Positions 22,387-34,213 are shown, numbered from the stretch's first letter. The stretch: 64,000 bases of DNA from Rhinopithecus roxellana (GCF_007565055.1 NC_044560.1:45093030-45157029), one strand, 5' to 3'. The notes: generated by a model from the sequence alone, not told the origin. Program-made: numbers and translations.

Positions 22387-22468
<82 letters not shown>
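22361..22468. repeat. (TG)n-(TA)n compound microsatellite
   Basis: About 65 bases of TG with TATG interruptions are followed by about 42 bases of perfect TA. Likely highly polymorphic; both parts favour non-B DNA. Confidence 0.97.
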
Positions 22469-22472
<4 letters not shown>

Positions 22473-22499
22473 GCAAGTTCAGTAAATGCCAGTGTTTAA

Positions 22500-22860
22500 G
22501 AGCACAGGCTGGGGAGTTGGGCTGCTTGGTCTCATGCTTCAGCTTCTTTGGTTGCTGCTGAGTGACTATAGACAAATATCTTAGGTCCCTATACTTTTCT
22601 TTCTCACCTGTAATATGATGATGATAATAATAGCACCTATTTCATGCTGTGGTTAGTGTTAACTGAGTTAACTCATAGCAAGTGCTTTTATGAGTATCTG
22701 GCACAGAGAGGCACCTAATAAATGGCAGATATTCTCTTTATTATTTACTACATGAACCTATTTATATCATCAAAATAAGGTTGATCCTAGCCCATTTTTT
22801 ACAAATGGGCTAAGTGAAATGAGTTTTTAAAACTTGCCCAAAGTCAAAACATTAAAGCAA
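22500..22860 (+). repeat. MIR (plus), then weak MIR/L2 remains
   Basis: Runs through 'gtgactatagacaaat', 'gataataatagcacc' and 'tctggcacagagagg' to 'aataaatgg' (about 22745). A weaker reverse MIR-like piece follows at 22770-22860. Confidence 0.7.
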
Positions 22861-23334
22861 AAAGGCAGGACTCCATCCCAAGTCAAATATCTCTCTACAC
22901 TACACACCGCTGTCTCATCCCTGGTGGGCTATCAAAAAAGCTCCAGGCAATCTAAATGTTCCTCTCGCAAGCCTCTTTTGGCCCTGCCCTCTCTTTCAGG
23001 AAGCCAGCAGTTGACACAAATGGATTAGAGAATCCAGGTGAAGCTATTCATTTCCCAGGGGCCTGGCTCAAGCTGAGGTACTGGCAGAGGCTCCTGCTAC
23101 TTACGGAGGCACTCATCTCCCCTGGCCTCTTGCACTGGCAGACACAGTTCTGTTTATTATCACTGTGAGGCATAGTGGGAAAATGGAACAAGAGCAGGAC
23201 AATAGCAAATCAATGGGGTCAGGTGCCAAAGGAAGCATTAAATAGAAAACTATCTTTCGTTTCAAAAAGTTATTGCAAGGAGAGACTCATTTGGGCCATC
23301 CACTTGATTTACCCCAAAAATACAACCATTAGTT
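22861..23334. other. Upstream unique sequence, nothing recognised
   Basis: Non-coding; no repeat named. Confidence 0.45.
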
Positions 23335-23740
23335 ATTCTTGGAGAAACGGTGTAGTATGATGCTTACCAGGAAGGGCTCAGGAGCCAGATTGCATGGATT
23401 CAAATCCTTCTCTGCTCTTAACAGTTGTGAGATCTTGGGTCCCTGTATTTTACTTTCTTCATCTGTAAAGAGACATAATAATAATACCTACCTGTAGCTT
23501 TGTTCTGAAGATTAAATTAGTTAATACCTGTAAAGAATTTAACCCAGTACCTGTCACACAGTAAGCAGCCAATATTTATTAGCTATTATTGTTAGTGATT
23601 AAGAAAAAGACTCTAACATTAAACGGAGCTGGCTAGATGATCTGAACAAGTTGTTTAATTTCTTTAAGATACAACATTCTCACCTGCTAAAAGGAGAGAC
23701 AAATAGAACCAATCATATAAAGTCATTTTTAGTATAAAAT
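23335..23740 (+). repeat. MIR (plus), followed by a second weaker MIR
   Basis: Clear MIR at 23335-23600 ('ttcaaatccttctctgctc', 'cttcatctgtaaag', 'aataataatacctacct'). A second MIR-like pattern at 23600-23720 has 'ctgaacaagttgtttaa'. Confidence 0.75.
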
Positions 23741-23789
23741 AATGTATTTTATACTTTGAATACAAAAGTCGCAAAACAGTATTTGGGGA

Positions 23790-23930
23790 GCTGGGCATGG
23801 TGGCTTGTTTCTATAATCCCAGCTACTAGGGAGACTAAGGTGAGAGGATCTGTTGAGCCTAGGAGTTTGAGACCAGCCTGGGCAATATAGCAAGACCCCC
23901 ATTTCTGTAGAAATATACATATTTTTAAAA
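23790..23930 (+). mobile_element. Free left Alu monomer (FLAM-like)
   Basis: A single Alu-like arm ('gctgggcatggtggc', 'agaccagcctgggcaa', 'agcaagaccccc') followed by an A-rich end, with no second arm. Confidence 0.6.
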
Positions 23931-24316
23931 ATAGTGTTTAGCATGTTACTCAAAAAATTGTTATTATTGTTTTTTCTCTAAAACTACATTATGAGATAGG
24001 AGAGAAGCATAAATTTGGTGATCATACAACCTGAATTTCTAACACAATCTTGATTTCATATATTTTGTTCCATTAGCCTCTTAGGTCTATTTGTACATGA
24101 GTAGAAAACAAGATTAAAAATAATATGTGTAGTGTTATCAGAAATTCATAAATAAGAAACTTAAGAATAAGGGATTGCTATTGAAGCTATTACCAGACAT
24201 TATAGACTATAATACTTCTGAAAGAAAGCATTGGAGAAAATCTTAGAAAATCTTGGATTTGGAAAAGATTTCTTGATGTCACAAAAACCATGAAGTATAA
24301 AAGAAAAACTTGATAA

Positions 24317-24650
24317 GGCTAAGCACAGTGGCTCATGCCTGTAATCCCAGTACTTTGGGAGGCCAAGGTAGGCAGACTGCTTGAGCTCAAGAGTTTGAGA
24401 CCAGCCTGAGCAACATGCCGAAACCCTGTCTCTATAAAAACACACAAAAATTAGCTGGGTGTGGTGGTGGGCACCTGTAGTTCCAGCTACTCAAAAGGCT
24501 GAGGTTGGAGAATCACTTGAGCCCAGGAGGTAGAGGTGGTTGTAGTTCCAGCTGTAGTTCCAGCTACTCAAAAGGCTGAGGTGGGAGAATCACTTGAGCT
24601 CAGGAGGTAGAGGTTGCAGTGAGCCAAGATGGTGCCAGACAGAGTGAGAC
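24317..24650 (+). mobile_element. AluJ/S with internal tandem duplication
   Basis: The Alu body starts 'ggctaagcacagtgg'. Its right-arm part is duplicated: 24476-24537 and 24552-24612 both read from 'tgtagttccagctac' to 'aggaggtagaggt'. The end of the right arm is deleted. Target duplication aaa(a/g)acttgataa lies at 24304-24316 and 24821-24833, which encloses the microsatellite. Confidence 0.88.
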
Positions 24651-24820
24651 AAAGAAGAAGGGAAGGAAGGAAGGAAGGAAGGAAGGAAGGAAGGAAGGAA
24701 GGAAGGAAGGAAGGAAGGAAGGAAGGAAGGAAGGAAGGAAGGAGGGAGGGAGGGAGGGAGGGAGGGAGGGAGGGAGGGAGGGAGGGAGGGAGGGAGGGGA
24801 GGGAGGGAGGGAGGGAGGGG
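24651..24820. repeat. (GGAA)20-(GGGA)n microsatellite in Alu tail
   Basis: About 20 perfect GGAA units (24661-24740) run into about 80 bases of GGGA. It lies within the Alu target duplication and so is an expanded tail. About 5.5 kb upstream of the ROR1 ATG. Confidence 0.95.
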
Positions 24821-24882
24821 AAAGACTTGATAAATTGGACTTCTTCAAAATTAAAATCTTTTGCTTTTCAAAAGATGTTATT

Positions 24883-25438
24883 TGAGAACACATGGATACA
24901 GGGAGGGGAACATCATACACCGGGGCCCTTCGGGGGGTGGGGGAAAGGGGAGGGAGAGCATTAGGACAAATACCTAATGCATGCAGGGCTTAAAACCTAA
25001 ATGACGGGTTAGGCCGGGCGCGGTGGCTCAAGCCTGTAATCCCAGCACTTTGGGAGGCCGAGACGGGCGGATCACGAGGTCAGGAGATCGAGACCATCCT
25101 GGCTAACACGCTGAAACCCCGTCTCTACTAAAAAAATACAAAAAACTAGCCGGGCGCAGTGGCGGGCGCCTGTAGTCCCAGCTACTTGGGAGGCTGAGGC
25201 AGGAGAATGGCGTGAACCTGGGAGGCGGAGCTTGCAGTGAGCTGAGATCCGGCCACTGTACTCCAGCCTGGGCGACAGAGCAAGACTCTGTCTCCAAAAA
25301 AAAAAAAAAAAAAACCTAAATGACGGGTTGATGGGTGCAGCAAACCACCATGGCACATGTATACCTATGTAACAAACCTGCATATCCAGCACATGTATCC
25401 CAGAACTTAAGTAAAATTAAAAAAAAAAAAAAAAAAAA
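24883..25438 (+). mobile_element. 5'-truncated L1PA 3' end, holding an AluYR
   Basis: Only the last about 255 bases of a young L1 3'UTR ('ggggaacatcatacac', 'acatgtatacctatgtaac') and an A20 tail. It is inserted in the L1M ORF2; flanking L1M pieces 'aaaagatgtta' and 'aaagacattgttatg' look like a diverged target duplication. Confidence 0.9.
25012..25310 (+). mobile_element. AluYR-type Alu with perfect 19-bp target duplication
   Basis: Young Alu with 'ctcaagcctg' and 'ccggccac'. It is flanked by an exact 19-bp duplication ('aaaacctaaatgacgggtt') at 24992-25010 and 25311-25329. It sits inside the L1PA fragment, which sits inside an L1M. Confidence 0.97.
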
Positions 25439-25761
25439 GACATTGTTATGAAAATAAAAAGGTAAGCCATGGATTAGGGGAAAATATTTGAAACACTTAT
25501 GTCTGACTAAGAACTTACATCTGCAACATACAAAGAACTCTTAACAACTCAATGATAGGAGGACTAACGACCTGACGTTTAAAAATGGGCAACATAATTG
25601 AAGAGACACTTCACCAATGAAGATATATGAATGGCAAAAAAAATAATAATAATACATTAAAAGATGCTGAACAACATTAATGATCAGGGAAATGAAAATT
25701 AAAACCACAGTCAGAAACTACTATATACCTAATACAGTGACTAAAATTAAAAAGATAAACC

Positions 25762-26065
25762 GGCCGGGCGCGGTGGCTCAAGCCTGTAATCCCAGCACTT
25801 TGGGAGGCCGAGACGGGCAGATCACGAAGTCAGGAGATCAAGACCATCCTGGCTAACACGGTGAAACCCCGTCTCTACTAAAAAAATACAAAAATCTAGC
25901 CGGGCGAGGTGGCAGGCGCCTGTAGTCCCAGCTACTCAGGAGGCTGAGGCAGGAGAATGGCGTAAACCTGGGAGGCGGAACTTGCAGTGAGCTGAGATCC
26001 GGCCACTGCACTCCAGCCTGGGCGATAGAGCGAGACTCTGTCTCAAAAAAAAAAAAAAAAAAAAA
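25762..26065 (+). mobile_element. AluYR-type Alu
   Basis: Young OWM-type Alu with a long A tail. The target duplication (aaaagataaacc-like) lies before the element (to 25761) and after the tail (to 26078). It interrupts L1M ORF2. Confidence 0.96.
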
Positions 26066-26690
26066 AAAAAGATAAACCATATCAAGTTTTGGCAAGGATG
26101 TGGAGCAACTGGATTTTTCATGTATTGCTAGTGAGAATATAAAATGTTACAGACACTTTGGGAAACAGTTTTGCAGTTAAAAGCTAAATCTATATCTACT
26201 ATATAATCCAGCCATTCCACTCCTAGGTATTTTACCCAAGGGAAATGAAAGCATATGTCCACACACTTACACATGAAAATACACAGTGATTACATGTGTA
26301 ATGGCCAAAAATTGGAAACAACCCAAATGTTCATCAACAAGTGAGTGGAAAAACTCTGGTATAGACATATAATAAAACTCAGCAAACACAAGAAATAAAT
26401 TATAATGTATGTAATAGTATGGATGAAAAACAAAATAATTATGCTGAGTGAAAAAAAGAGTTTTAAAAGAATATATACTACATAATTTCATTTACATAAA
26501 ATTCTAGAAAATGCAAACTAATCTACAGTGACCAAAAAATAGATCATTGTTTACCTGGGGTCAGAGAAATGGAAGGATGAATGACAGATGGGCATAGAGA
26601 CATTCATTTATGGGGGTGATGGATTTGTTCATTATCTTGATTGTGATGATGTTTCGCAGGTATATACCTACATCAAAATTTACTGTAGCA

Positions 26691-27211
26691 ATCTGGGTCT
26701 AATCAAGACATAGAAACCACACAGTAGATTAAGCAGAAGTTTAACAGAAAGAAAGAAATATTAACTATGATATAAAGAATCATCATAAAATATAAAGCAA
26801 CTATCTATGGTACCCTAAGGGAGATTACCTAAAGAATTACAAACTTGGAAAGGGTTCAGACCTCATTGGAGAAGGCATGGTCAACCACTGGACAGTAGAG
26901 GAGTTTGCTGGTATCGCCAGAGTAAGGCAAATGATAGGCCACCCTCAGGAGAAATGCAAAGGGAATTTCCTAAATTTCTAGCGGGGGAGCAGCAACTAAT
27001 GGTATGGGCATGCAGTGAAAGTCTGGTGTGGGCAGGAGGCCTTCAAAACATGTGGGCAATGTGGAGCTTGCAAAGAAGCAGCAGCTTCTGTGTGCACTCT
27101 TCCCACCCTGCGGCTGCAGGTGGGCTCTAGGGACTTCCAGAAGGAGCAGCTTCTCAGTGTGTGACCCCCTCAACCACTGATGACTGCATGCAAGCCACAT
27201 CGAGGCTCTGA
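26691..27211. repeat. Unresolved repeat-like sequence, left part
   Basis: Starts near 'gaaaccacacagtagatta' and looks like a degenerate retroelement or LTR, but I cannot name it. It continues after the inserted Alu at 27809 (shared 'agctctg(a/g)tttt' edge). Confidence 0.4.
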
Positions 27212-27214
27212 TTT

Positions 27215-27294
<80 letters not shown>

Positions 27295-27295
27295 T

Positions 27296-27334
<39 letters not shown>

Positions 27335-27515
27335 CTCTTTCTTTCTTTCTTTCTTTCTTTTTCTTTCTCTTTCTTTCTTTCTTTCTCTTTCTTTCTTTCT
27401 TTCCTTCCTTCCTTCCTTCCTTCCTTCCTTCCTTCCTTCCTTTTTTCTTTCTCTCTCTCTCTCTCTTTCTTTCTTTTTCTTTCTGTCTGTCTGTCTGTCT
27501 TTCTTTTTTTTTTTC
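27212..27515 (-). repeat. (TTTC)n/(TTCC)n microsatellite, expanded tail of a minus-strand Alu
   Basis: About 300 bases of TTTC with TTCC, CT and TCTG sub-blocks. It lies between the target site copy at about 27202-27214 and the Alu body, exactly where a minus-strand Alu tail belongs. The long frames here are repeat artefacts. Confidence 0.95.
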
Positions 27516-27808
27516 CTGTAAGACAGAGTCTCTCTCTCTGTTGCCCAGGCTGGAGTGCAATGGCGCGATATAGGCTTACTGCAACCTCTGCCTCCTGGGT
27601 TCAAGGGATTCTCTTGCCTCAGCCTCCCAAGTAGCTGGGATTACAGGTGCACAATTAGCCACCACACCTGGCTAATTTTTTGTATTTTTAGTAGCGAGGA
27701 GGTTTCACCATGTTGGCCAGACTGGTCTCCAACTCATGATCTCAGGTGATCCGCCCGCCTGGGCCTCCCAGAGTGCTGGGATTACAGGCGTGAGCCACTA
27801 CGCCCGGC
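27516..27808 (-). mobile_element. Alu (minus)
   Basis: Reverse Alu from 'agacagagtctctctctctg' to 'gagccactacgcccggc'. Target duplication agctctg(a/g)tttt flanks the microsatellite plus Alu. Confidence 0.92.
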
Positions 27809-30149
27809 AAAGCTCTGGTTTTCATGTCAAGAAGGCTGTGAGAAATATTATCATCAGGCCAAGGCTAGAAGATTGCAGAGCAAGTGGGTTCTGGGCCTGA
27901 GGCCGAGGCAGCCTCCATCAAATATTCTCACACTCACACCACTTGGCCCATGCTGGAAATTGCAAGAAGGCTTTTCTTCTTGCAATATCCCTCTAGAGTC
28001 CTCTATTTTAAAAGCTCACTTTAAAGGAGAAATGCTTAAAGAAATTCCATTGTTTATCATCGAGCATATATTAAAGGGTGGGCTTGGAGCTGAGAACAAT
28101 ATCTATCTTCAAAATGAGCAATGTAGCATCTTCAACTCTCTCTGCTTCCATCTTCACAATGCCTTCTCTCTTATAAGGACCCTTCAAATTACCATAGGAT
28201 GCACTTGGATGATCCAGGATAATATCACCATCACAAGATTTTTACCTTAATCACATCTGAAACTCTCTTTTGCTATATAAGATAACATATTAATAAGTTT
28301 CGAGGATTCAGATATGAAGATCTCAGCCTACCAGACACCCTTTCTAAAGACACTAACAGAGAATAAACTCTAGCTACTCAAGAAATCAACACTTACCCCT
28401 ACCCCCCCCCCACCCAAAATCAACATGAAATCTAGGAAAAAGAGAAGTGAAGGAAATTCCCAAAGTGATAAGAAGGAAGGGAGGTTCCAGGAGGAAACCC
28501 AAATAACTGATTAGAGACAATTAGCCAAGATTGGAACAGGTCTAAGGCTCTGGGAGAGAAGTTACCATAGAATAGACTACTAGATGGATTTAGGCCTGAA
28601 GGAGACTTTCACTTTTGAGGAAGAGTTTTGGAATGAAGTAGTGATGAGCATATAGAAATCACGAAATAAACACAAATATAAGACAATTATTAGTTCCATG
28701 GAACACAAGAAATTATACAAAAAAGACAAATGTAAACATTGTGTATTACATGGCTTACCTGTCAATAGAGATTGCATAGACATACTATTATAAACACTGA
28801 ATCTAACCAAAATTATGATCTAATTATGATGGGAGCACAGAAGGATAGGAAGTGTATGGTGGTGGTGGTGGTAGTGGTGGTGGTTGTAAAAGAGAGGTCA
28901 TATTTCATAGTGGAAAGTCAATAGGTAATACCTGCCACTGAAATATTAAGATGTAGCTATATGTTATTTAAGGTCCTGAAGCTAAATACTGAAAGCATTG
29001 AAATCACGAAATAGATGTGGAAAAGGGGACTGGATTATGGGAGGACACTGGCATCACTGAGAAGCTCAGTAGTGGCTCTCCTCTGTAGGCCAGTCCAGAG
29101 CTGAAGGTAAGAAATGCTGTTATGAAACTGGGATTGCTAATAGTAATAAAGATGATAATATCCCAAAATAAAGGCCAGGTGAAAGCAGCAGGGACACAAT
29201 CAATGTGATGAGCAGTGAGATTGGAAAGGCCGCCAGGGTAGTCTGGAGATGGTTATAGAACACAGCATTCCTAGGGGCAAGATATATAGATGTGTAGGCA
29301 GCCAACAAGGACATTGTTCAAACCATTTGGCTAGAAGAAATCAAGGAGGTGAAAGACAGCTTCCCTGATAAAATATCACAGTAGTTTATCAGCTCTAGGC
29401 CAGGACCAGTTTTCTGACCCAGAATACACTGAGTAAATGAAAGGTCAGACCCTCAGAAGACGTTCCCTATGACACAGTGAGTGCATTAAAGAAAAAGCTC
29501 TTCTGCAGAACCAAGCCATGGTACGAATTGTTGTCTAACTTGTTGCTGCTTTGGCCCATTTAAGCCAGGAGGCCCTATGTTATTGGAGGGTGTCTGCAGT
29601 GGGGAAAGGTGTTATATGAAATTAATGGCAATTAATTCCATCAATCAGAGAATCACAGGATAGATCGTTAAAGGTTCTGTGTGGCCATGCCATGTGTAGC
29701 AAAGGATTACTGTCCAAAAAACAGCACCCCCTTGCTGATGATTGGCGTAATTACTCTTGCCAGGATGGTAATTCCTTTATTCAATGATGGATCTCTTGGT
29801 ATGAGGAATCTGAAGTAACTGGATAGACTATAGCTATAGCTTTCACATTTGATGAGGTCTTGTTGTGAGCCTTATGGGAGGGTTCTTTCAATGGGAGCAG
29901 AGACCAAGGTACTGGGAGGGGAAGTGCAGCACTCAGGAGATAATACAGTTTAAATATAAAGACATAGGCTGAAAGCAAAAGCATAAAAAAAAGATGTACC
30001 ATACAAACAGTTATCATTTAAAAAACTATCATGTCTCTACTATCATCAGAGAGAACAATATATCACATGTATTGCATCATCACTATGTACCCCATAAATT
30101 GTACAACTATTATGTGTCAACTTAGAATTTTTAAAATAAAATTAAAAAG
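27809..30149. repeat. Unresolved region, possibly old retroelement remains
   Basis: 27809-28300 continues the element split by the Alu. A C run lies near 28404-28413 and (GGT)n at 28857-28885. Parts of 28960-29480 have a weak feel of ERV-L internal sequence, and 30000-30149 ends like an L1M 3'UTR ('aaaataaaattaaaaaga'), but neither can be settled by eye. No intact frame. Confidence 0.35.
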
Positions 30150-31567
30150 AGACACTGTTAAAAACACAAATAGTTAAAAATCAATTCATTAAGATCACAT
30201 AAAAATCTTAAATTTTCGTGTGTTTGTATGTATGTTCCTAAAAATAGAGCTTAAAAAGCAAAAATTGACAAAAGTAAAGGGAGAATAGAAAATGAACAAT
30301 CATAGTTGGAGACCCAAGTACTTCTCTCTCAGTAAATGATAGAGCAAGAATATAGAAAATCAGTAAGTATGTAAGCGATGGGAACACTATCAATTAACTT
30401 GATTTAGTAGATATTTATGAAATGCTACATCCAACAACTAAAGAACACATTTTTTTCAAGCACTTACATAACATTCATCAAGATAGACCATCTGCTAAGC
30501 AATAAAATGTCTCAATAAATTTCAAAAGATTGAAATAATAGACTATATTCTCTAGCCACAAGTCAAGTAAATTAGAAATCAATAGCAAAAAGATACGTAG
30601 AAAATCCATTTACTTTTAAAAATTAATCAACATTTTAATAACTCTGGAACCAAAGAATAATTGACAAGAAAATTAGAAAATATGTAAACTAAATAAGGAA
30701 ACATAGCCTATTGAAATTTGAGAGATGCAGCTAAAGTGGTATGAAGGGGAAAATTCATGATTTTAAATATTTATATTAGAAAACAAGAAAGAGCTAAAAT
30801 CATGATTTAAGCATCCATATTAGAAAGCTTTAAAAGGAAGAGCAAAGTAAATCCAAAGTGAGCAGAAGAAAGTAATGAGGATAAGAAGAAAATTTAATGA
30901 AATAGAAAACAAGTAAATAATAAAAATCAAGAAAGATAAAAGTCTTTTCTTTGAAAATATTAATACAATTGGGAAACTCCTAGTGATATCAAAGAAAATA
31001 AGAGGAGAAAAAGCCTACAAATTACCAACATAGGGCATGAGAGAGAGAGACTATAACCACAGGTTCTACAGACAATAGAGGACAATAAGGGACTACTATG
31101 AATAACTTTATGCCAACACATAAAGTTGTAGATGAAATGGACAAATTCCTTGAAAAACACAACTCACCACAATGGATAGATAGAAGAATAAATAAAATAC
31201 CTAAATAGCTATGTACCTACAAAAGACAACTGAAATCTTAAATTAAAACATTTTCACAAAGAAAATCCCTAGCCCAGATGACTTTACAGGTGAATTCTAT
31301 CAAGTATTTTAGGAAGAAATAATTCCAATATTCGGCAAACTCGTACACAAAAGAGAGAAGGAGGGAACAATTCCTAATTCACTGTATAAGCTTCTATGTC
31401 CCAAACACCAAAACATTATGATAAAAGACGTTTCAAGAAAAGAAAATCACCTAATGATGACTGCAAAATAGTACTTGAAAAAGAATCCAGCACCCATTTA
31501 TATATTTTAAAATAGTTCCCATAAAACCAGAAATGCAAGAGAACCTCTGAAAAATCTGATTAAAGGG

Positions 31568-31838
31568 GTCAAGCACAGTGGCTCATGCCTGTAATCCCAG
31601 CACTTTGGGAGGCTGAAGCAGGAGGATCACTTGGGACCAGGAGTTCGAGACCAGCCTGGCCAACATGGTGAAACCCTGTCTCTACTAAAAATACAAAAAT
31701 TAGCCGGGCATGGTGGTATACGCCTGTAATCCCAACTACTTGGGAGGCTGAGGCACAAGAATTGCTTGAACCCAGGAGGTGGAGATTGCAGTGAGCCAAG
31801 ATCACTGCACTCCAGCCTGGATGATGGAGTGAGGCTGC

Positions 31839-31874
<36 letters not shown>
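31568..31874 (+). mobile_element. Alu (AluS/J) in L1M
   Basis: Starts 'ggtcaagcacagtgg' and ends in an A run of over 30 bases. Confidence 0.93.
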
Positions 31875-31877
<3 letters not shown>

Positions 31878-32157
31878 TTCTAAGGGAAACCTAGAGTTAA
31901 CATCATAATTGATGGTGAAATGTTAAAAATGGTCCATATAATGTAAGGGACAATGCAAAGGATGTAAACTTTCACCATTTATATTTAATATCACACTGGA
32001 GGTATTCGCCATGTCATGCATGTCTTGCATAAAGCAAGAAAGAGAAATAAAAGGCAAAAATACTGAGAAAGTAGTAAAATTCTATTTTTGGTAGGTAATG
32101 ATAGTGGACGCAAAAAATTCAAAAGAATCAATACAACAACATTTTGGGATTTTGCTG

Positions 32158-32478
32158 GTGTGTGTGTGTGTGTGTGTGTGTGTGTATTCTTTTTGAGACA
32201 GGGTTTTGCTGTGTCACACAGGCTGTAGCACAGTGGTGTGACCATAGCTCACTGCAGCTCAAACTCCTGGGCTCAAGGGGTTCTCCCACCTCAGCCTCCC
32301 AAATAGCTGAGACTCCAGGCACAGGCCACACTGCACCTGGCTAAATTTTTTAAAATTTTTAGTAGAGAAGGGGTATTGCTTTGCTACCTAAGCTGGTCTT
32401 GAACTCTTGGCAACAAGTGATCCTCCTGCCTTGGCCTCCCAAAATGCCGGAATTAGGTGTGACCCACCTCACATGGCC
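32158..32478 (-). mobile_element. Alu (minus, old) with (TG)n tail
   Basis: Reverse Alu body at 32187-32478. Its tail position is a (TG)14 run at 32158-32185. Flanks 'caatacaacaacatttt' and 'aacacaacaacaattt' are the diverged target duplication. Confidence 0.9.
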
Positions 32479-32673
32479 TAACACAACAACAATTTAAAAA
32501 CCCTACTACTAAATTGATAAGTGAATTTAGCAGGGCCTCAGGATACATGTTCAATATACAAAAGCCATTGTATGTCTATATATGAGCAATAAACAATTGG
32601 AAATAAAATTTTAAAATAAATTTTATTTACAATAGCACCAAAAACCATAAAGAACCTACAAATAAAGTTTATG

Positions 32674-32959
32674 GGCCGGGTGCGGTGGCTCAAGCCTGTA
32701 ATCCCAGCACTTTGGGAGGCCGAGACAGGCGGATCACGAGGTCAGGAGATCGAGACCATCCTGGCTAATACGCTGAAACCCCGTCTCTACTAAAAAATAC
32801 AAAAAAACTAGCCGGGCGACGAGGCGGGCGCCTGTAGTCCCAGCTACTCGGGAGGCTGAGACAGGAGAATGGTGTGAACCCGGGAGGCGGAGCTTGCAGT
32901 GAGCTGACAGCCGGCCACAGCACTCCAGCCTGGGCAGCAGAGCAAGACTCCATCTCAAA

Positions 32960-32990
<31 letters not shown>
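32674..32990 (+). mobile_element. AluYR-type Alu
   Basis: Young Alu ('ctcaagcctg', 'gccggccac') with an (AAAAT)n tail. Exact 14-bp target duplication aaataaagtttatg at 32660-32673 and 32991-33004. Confidence 0.96.
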
Positions 32991-32991
<1 letters not shown>

Positions 32992-34213
32992 AATAAAGTT
33001 TATGAAAGAATTAAAAAGACTCCTACACTGAAAAAACTACAAAATACTATTGACAGACATGAAAGAAGACCTAAATAAGGGGAGAGTTATATACACCTTA
33101 AAAGATTCAATACTATAAATATGCCATAAAGGCAGAAAAGTGTATCCATGGAACAGAATACAGAGTACAGAAATAGGATCACACATATTTAGACAATGAT
33201 TCTTCTGCAAAGGCACCAATGTAATTCAATGAAAAAAGTCTAACAAATTATGCTGAACCAACTGGGGAAAAAATGAACCTTAATCTGTACTCCATAGCAT
33301 AAAGAAAAATTAACTTGAGATGAAGCATAAATGTAAAAGCTAAAACTATGAAGCTCAAAGAATAATTAAAAAACAAACAACACAATAAAAATAAGCAAAA
33401 GACTTACATACATCTCCAAAGAAGATATACAGATGGCAAATAAACACATGAAAAGATGCTCAACATCATGAATTATTAAGGAACTTCAAAGTAAAATCAT
33501 AATAAGTGCTTACATATTAGAATGGAAAAAAAGACTGTGCATCCAAGTGTTGACAAGAATGGGGAGAAACTGGAACTCTTCTTACACTGCTGGTGGGAAA
33601 GTAAGATGGCAGAACTTTGAAAAATATTTTGGCAGTTTCTTACAAGTTTAAATACACACCTACAGTAGGACCCGGCCAAATCACTCCTAGGCTTTTTCGC
33701 CAGAGTAATGAAAGATATATGTTCATATAAAGATATATACACAAATGGTCATAGCAGTTATATTTTTAATAGCCCCAACCTGGAACAACCCAAATGTTCA
33801 TCAACAAGTGAGTGAATAAACAAAGTATGGTACATTCATGTAGTGGAATACTACTCAGCAATCAAAAGAAATGAACCAATAATGATATATACCATAGCAT
33901 GGATAGCAAAATATTTAAGCTTATTGAAAGAAGCCAGATGTAAAGAAAATTACATTCTATATGATCCCATTTGTATAAAACAAAAAAATGTATAGCAAAA
34001 GAAAACAGATCCATGGTGACCTGGGGCAAGGTGTGGAGAGACACAAATGGATCACAGAAGGTCATAAGGAAGCTTTTGGGAGTGATAGATATGTTCATTA
34101 TCCTGATTGTGGCAATAGTTTTATGGGTGTGTTCATGTGATGAAATGTATCAAAGTGTACACTTAAAATATGTTGCTTCATATTATGTCAGTTATATGTA
34201 AATAACCTGCTTT

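Larger units (their letters stand above)
24205..26690 (+). mobile_element. Old L1M fragment (ORF2 3' part and 3'UTR), multiply interrupted
   Basis: L1 ORF2-like sequence ('ggaaaagatttcttgatgtc', 'aaattggacttcttcaaaa') is broken by an Alu at 24317. It continues to 24882, is broken by an L1PA fragment, continues from 25439, is broken by an AluYR at 25762, and runs on to an L1M-type 3'UTR ('tcttgattgtgatgatg'). The frame is heavily decayed. Confidence 0.9.
30150..34213 (+). mobile_element. L1M LINE-1, ORF2 and 3'UTR, broken by three Alus
   Basis: Collinear with L1 ORF2 from the endonuclease region ('cacaatcatagttggagac'-like, 'agatagaccat') through the reverse-transcriptase region ('gatgactttacaggtgaattc') to an L1M 3'UTR ending about 34213. 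Frames are decayed everywhere. Alus at 31568, 32186 and 32674 interrupt it. It is on the opposite strand to ROR1. Confidence 0.92.

Noticed and set aside
24619..24964. Frames rich in Lys/Glu/Gly/Arg over GGAA/GGGA tracts (also 6306-6713 and 26970-27604)
   Set aside because: Tetranucleotide repeats have all frames open; these are not genes.
29120..29314. Hydrophobic minus-strand frame (64 codons)
   Set aside because: Short, in degenerate repeat-like sequence, with no family resemblance.
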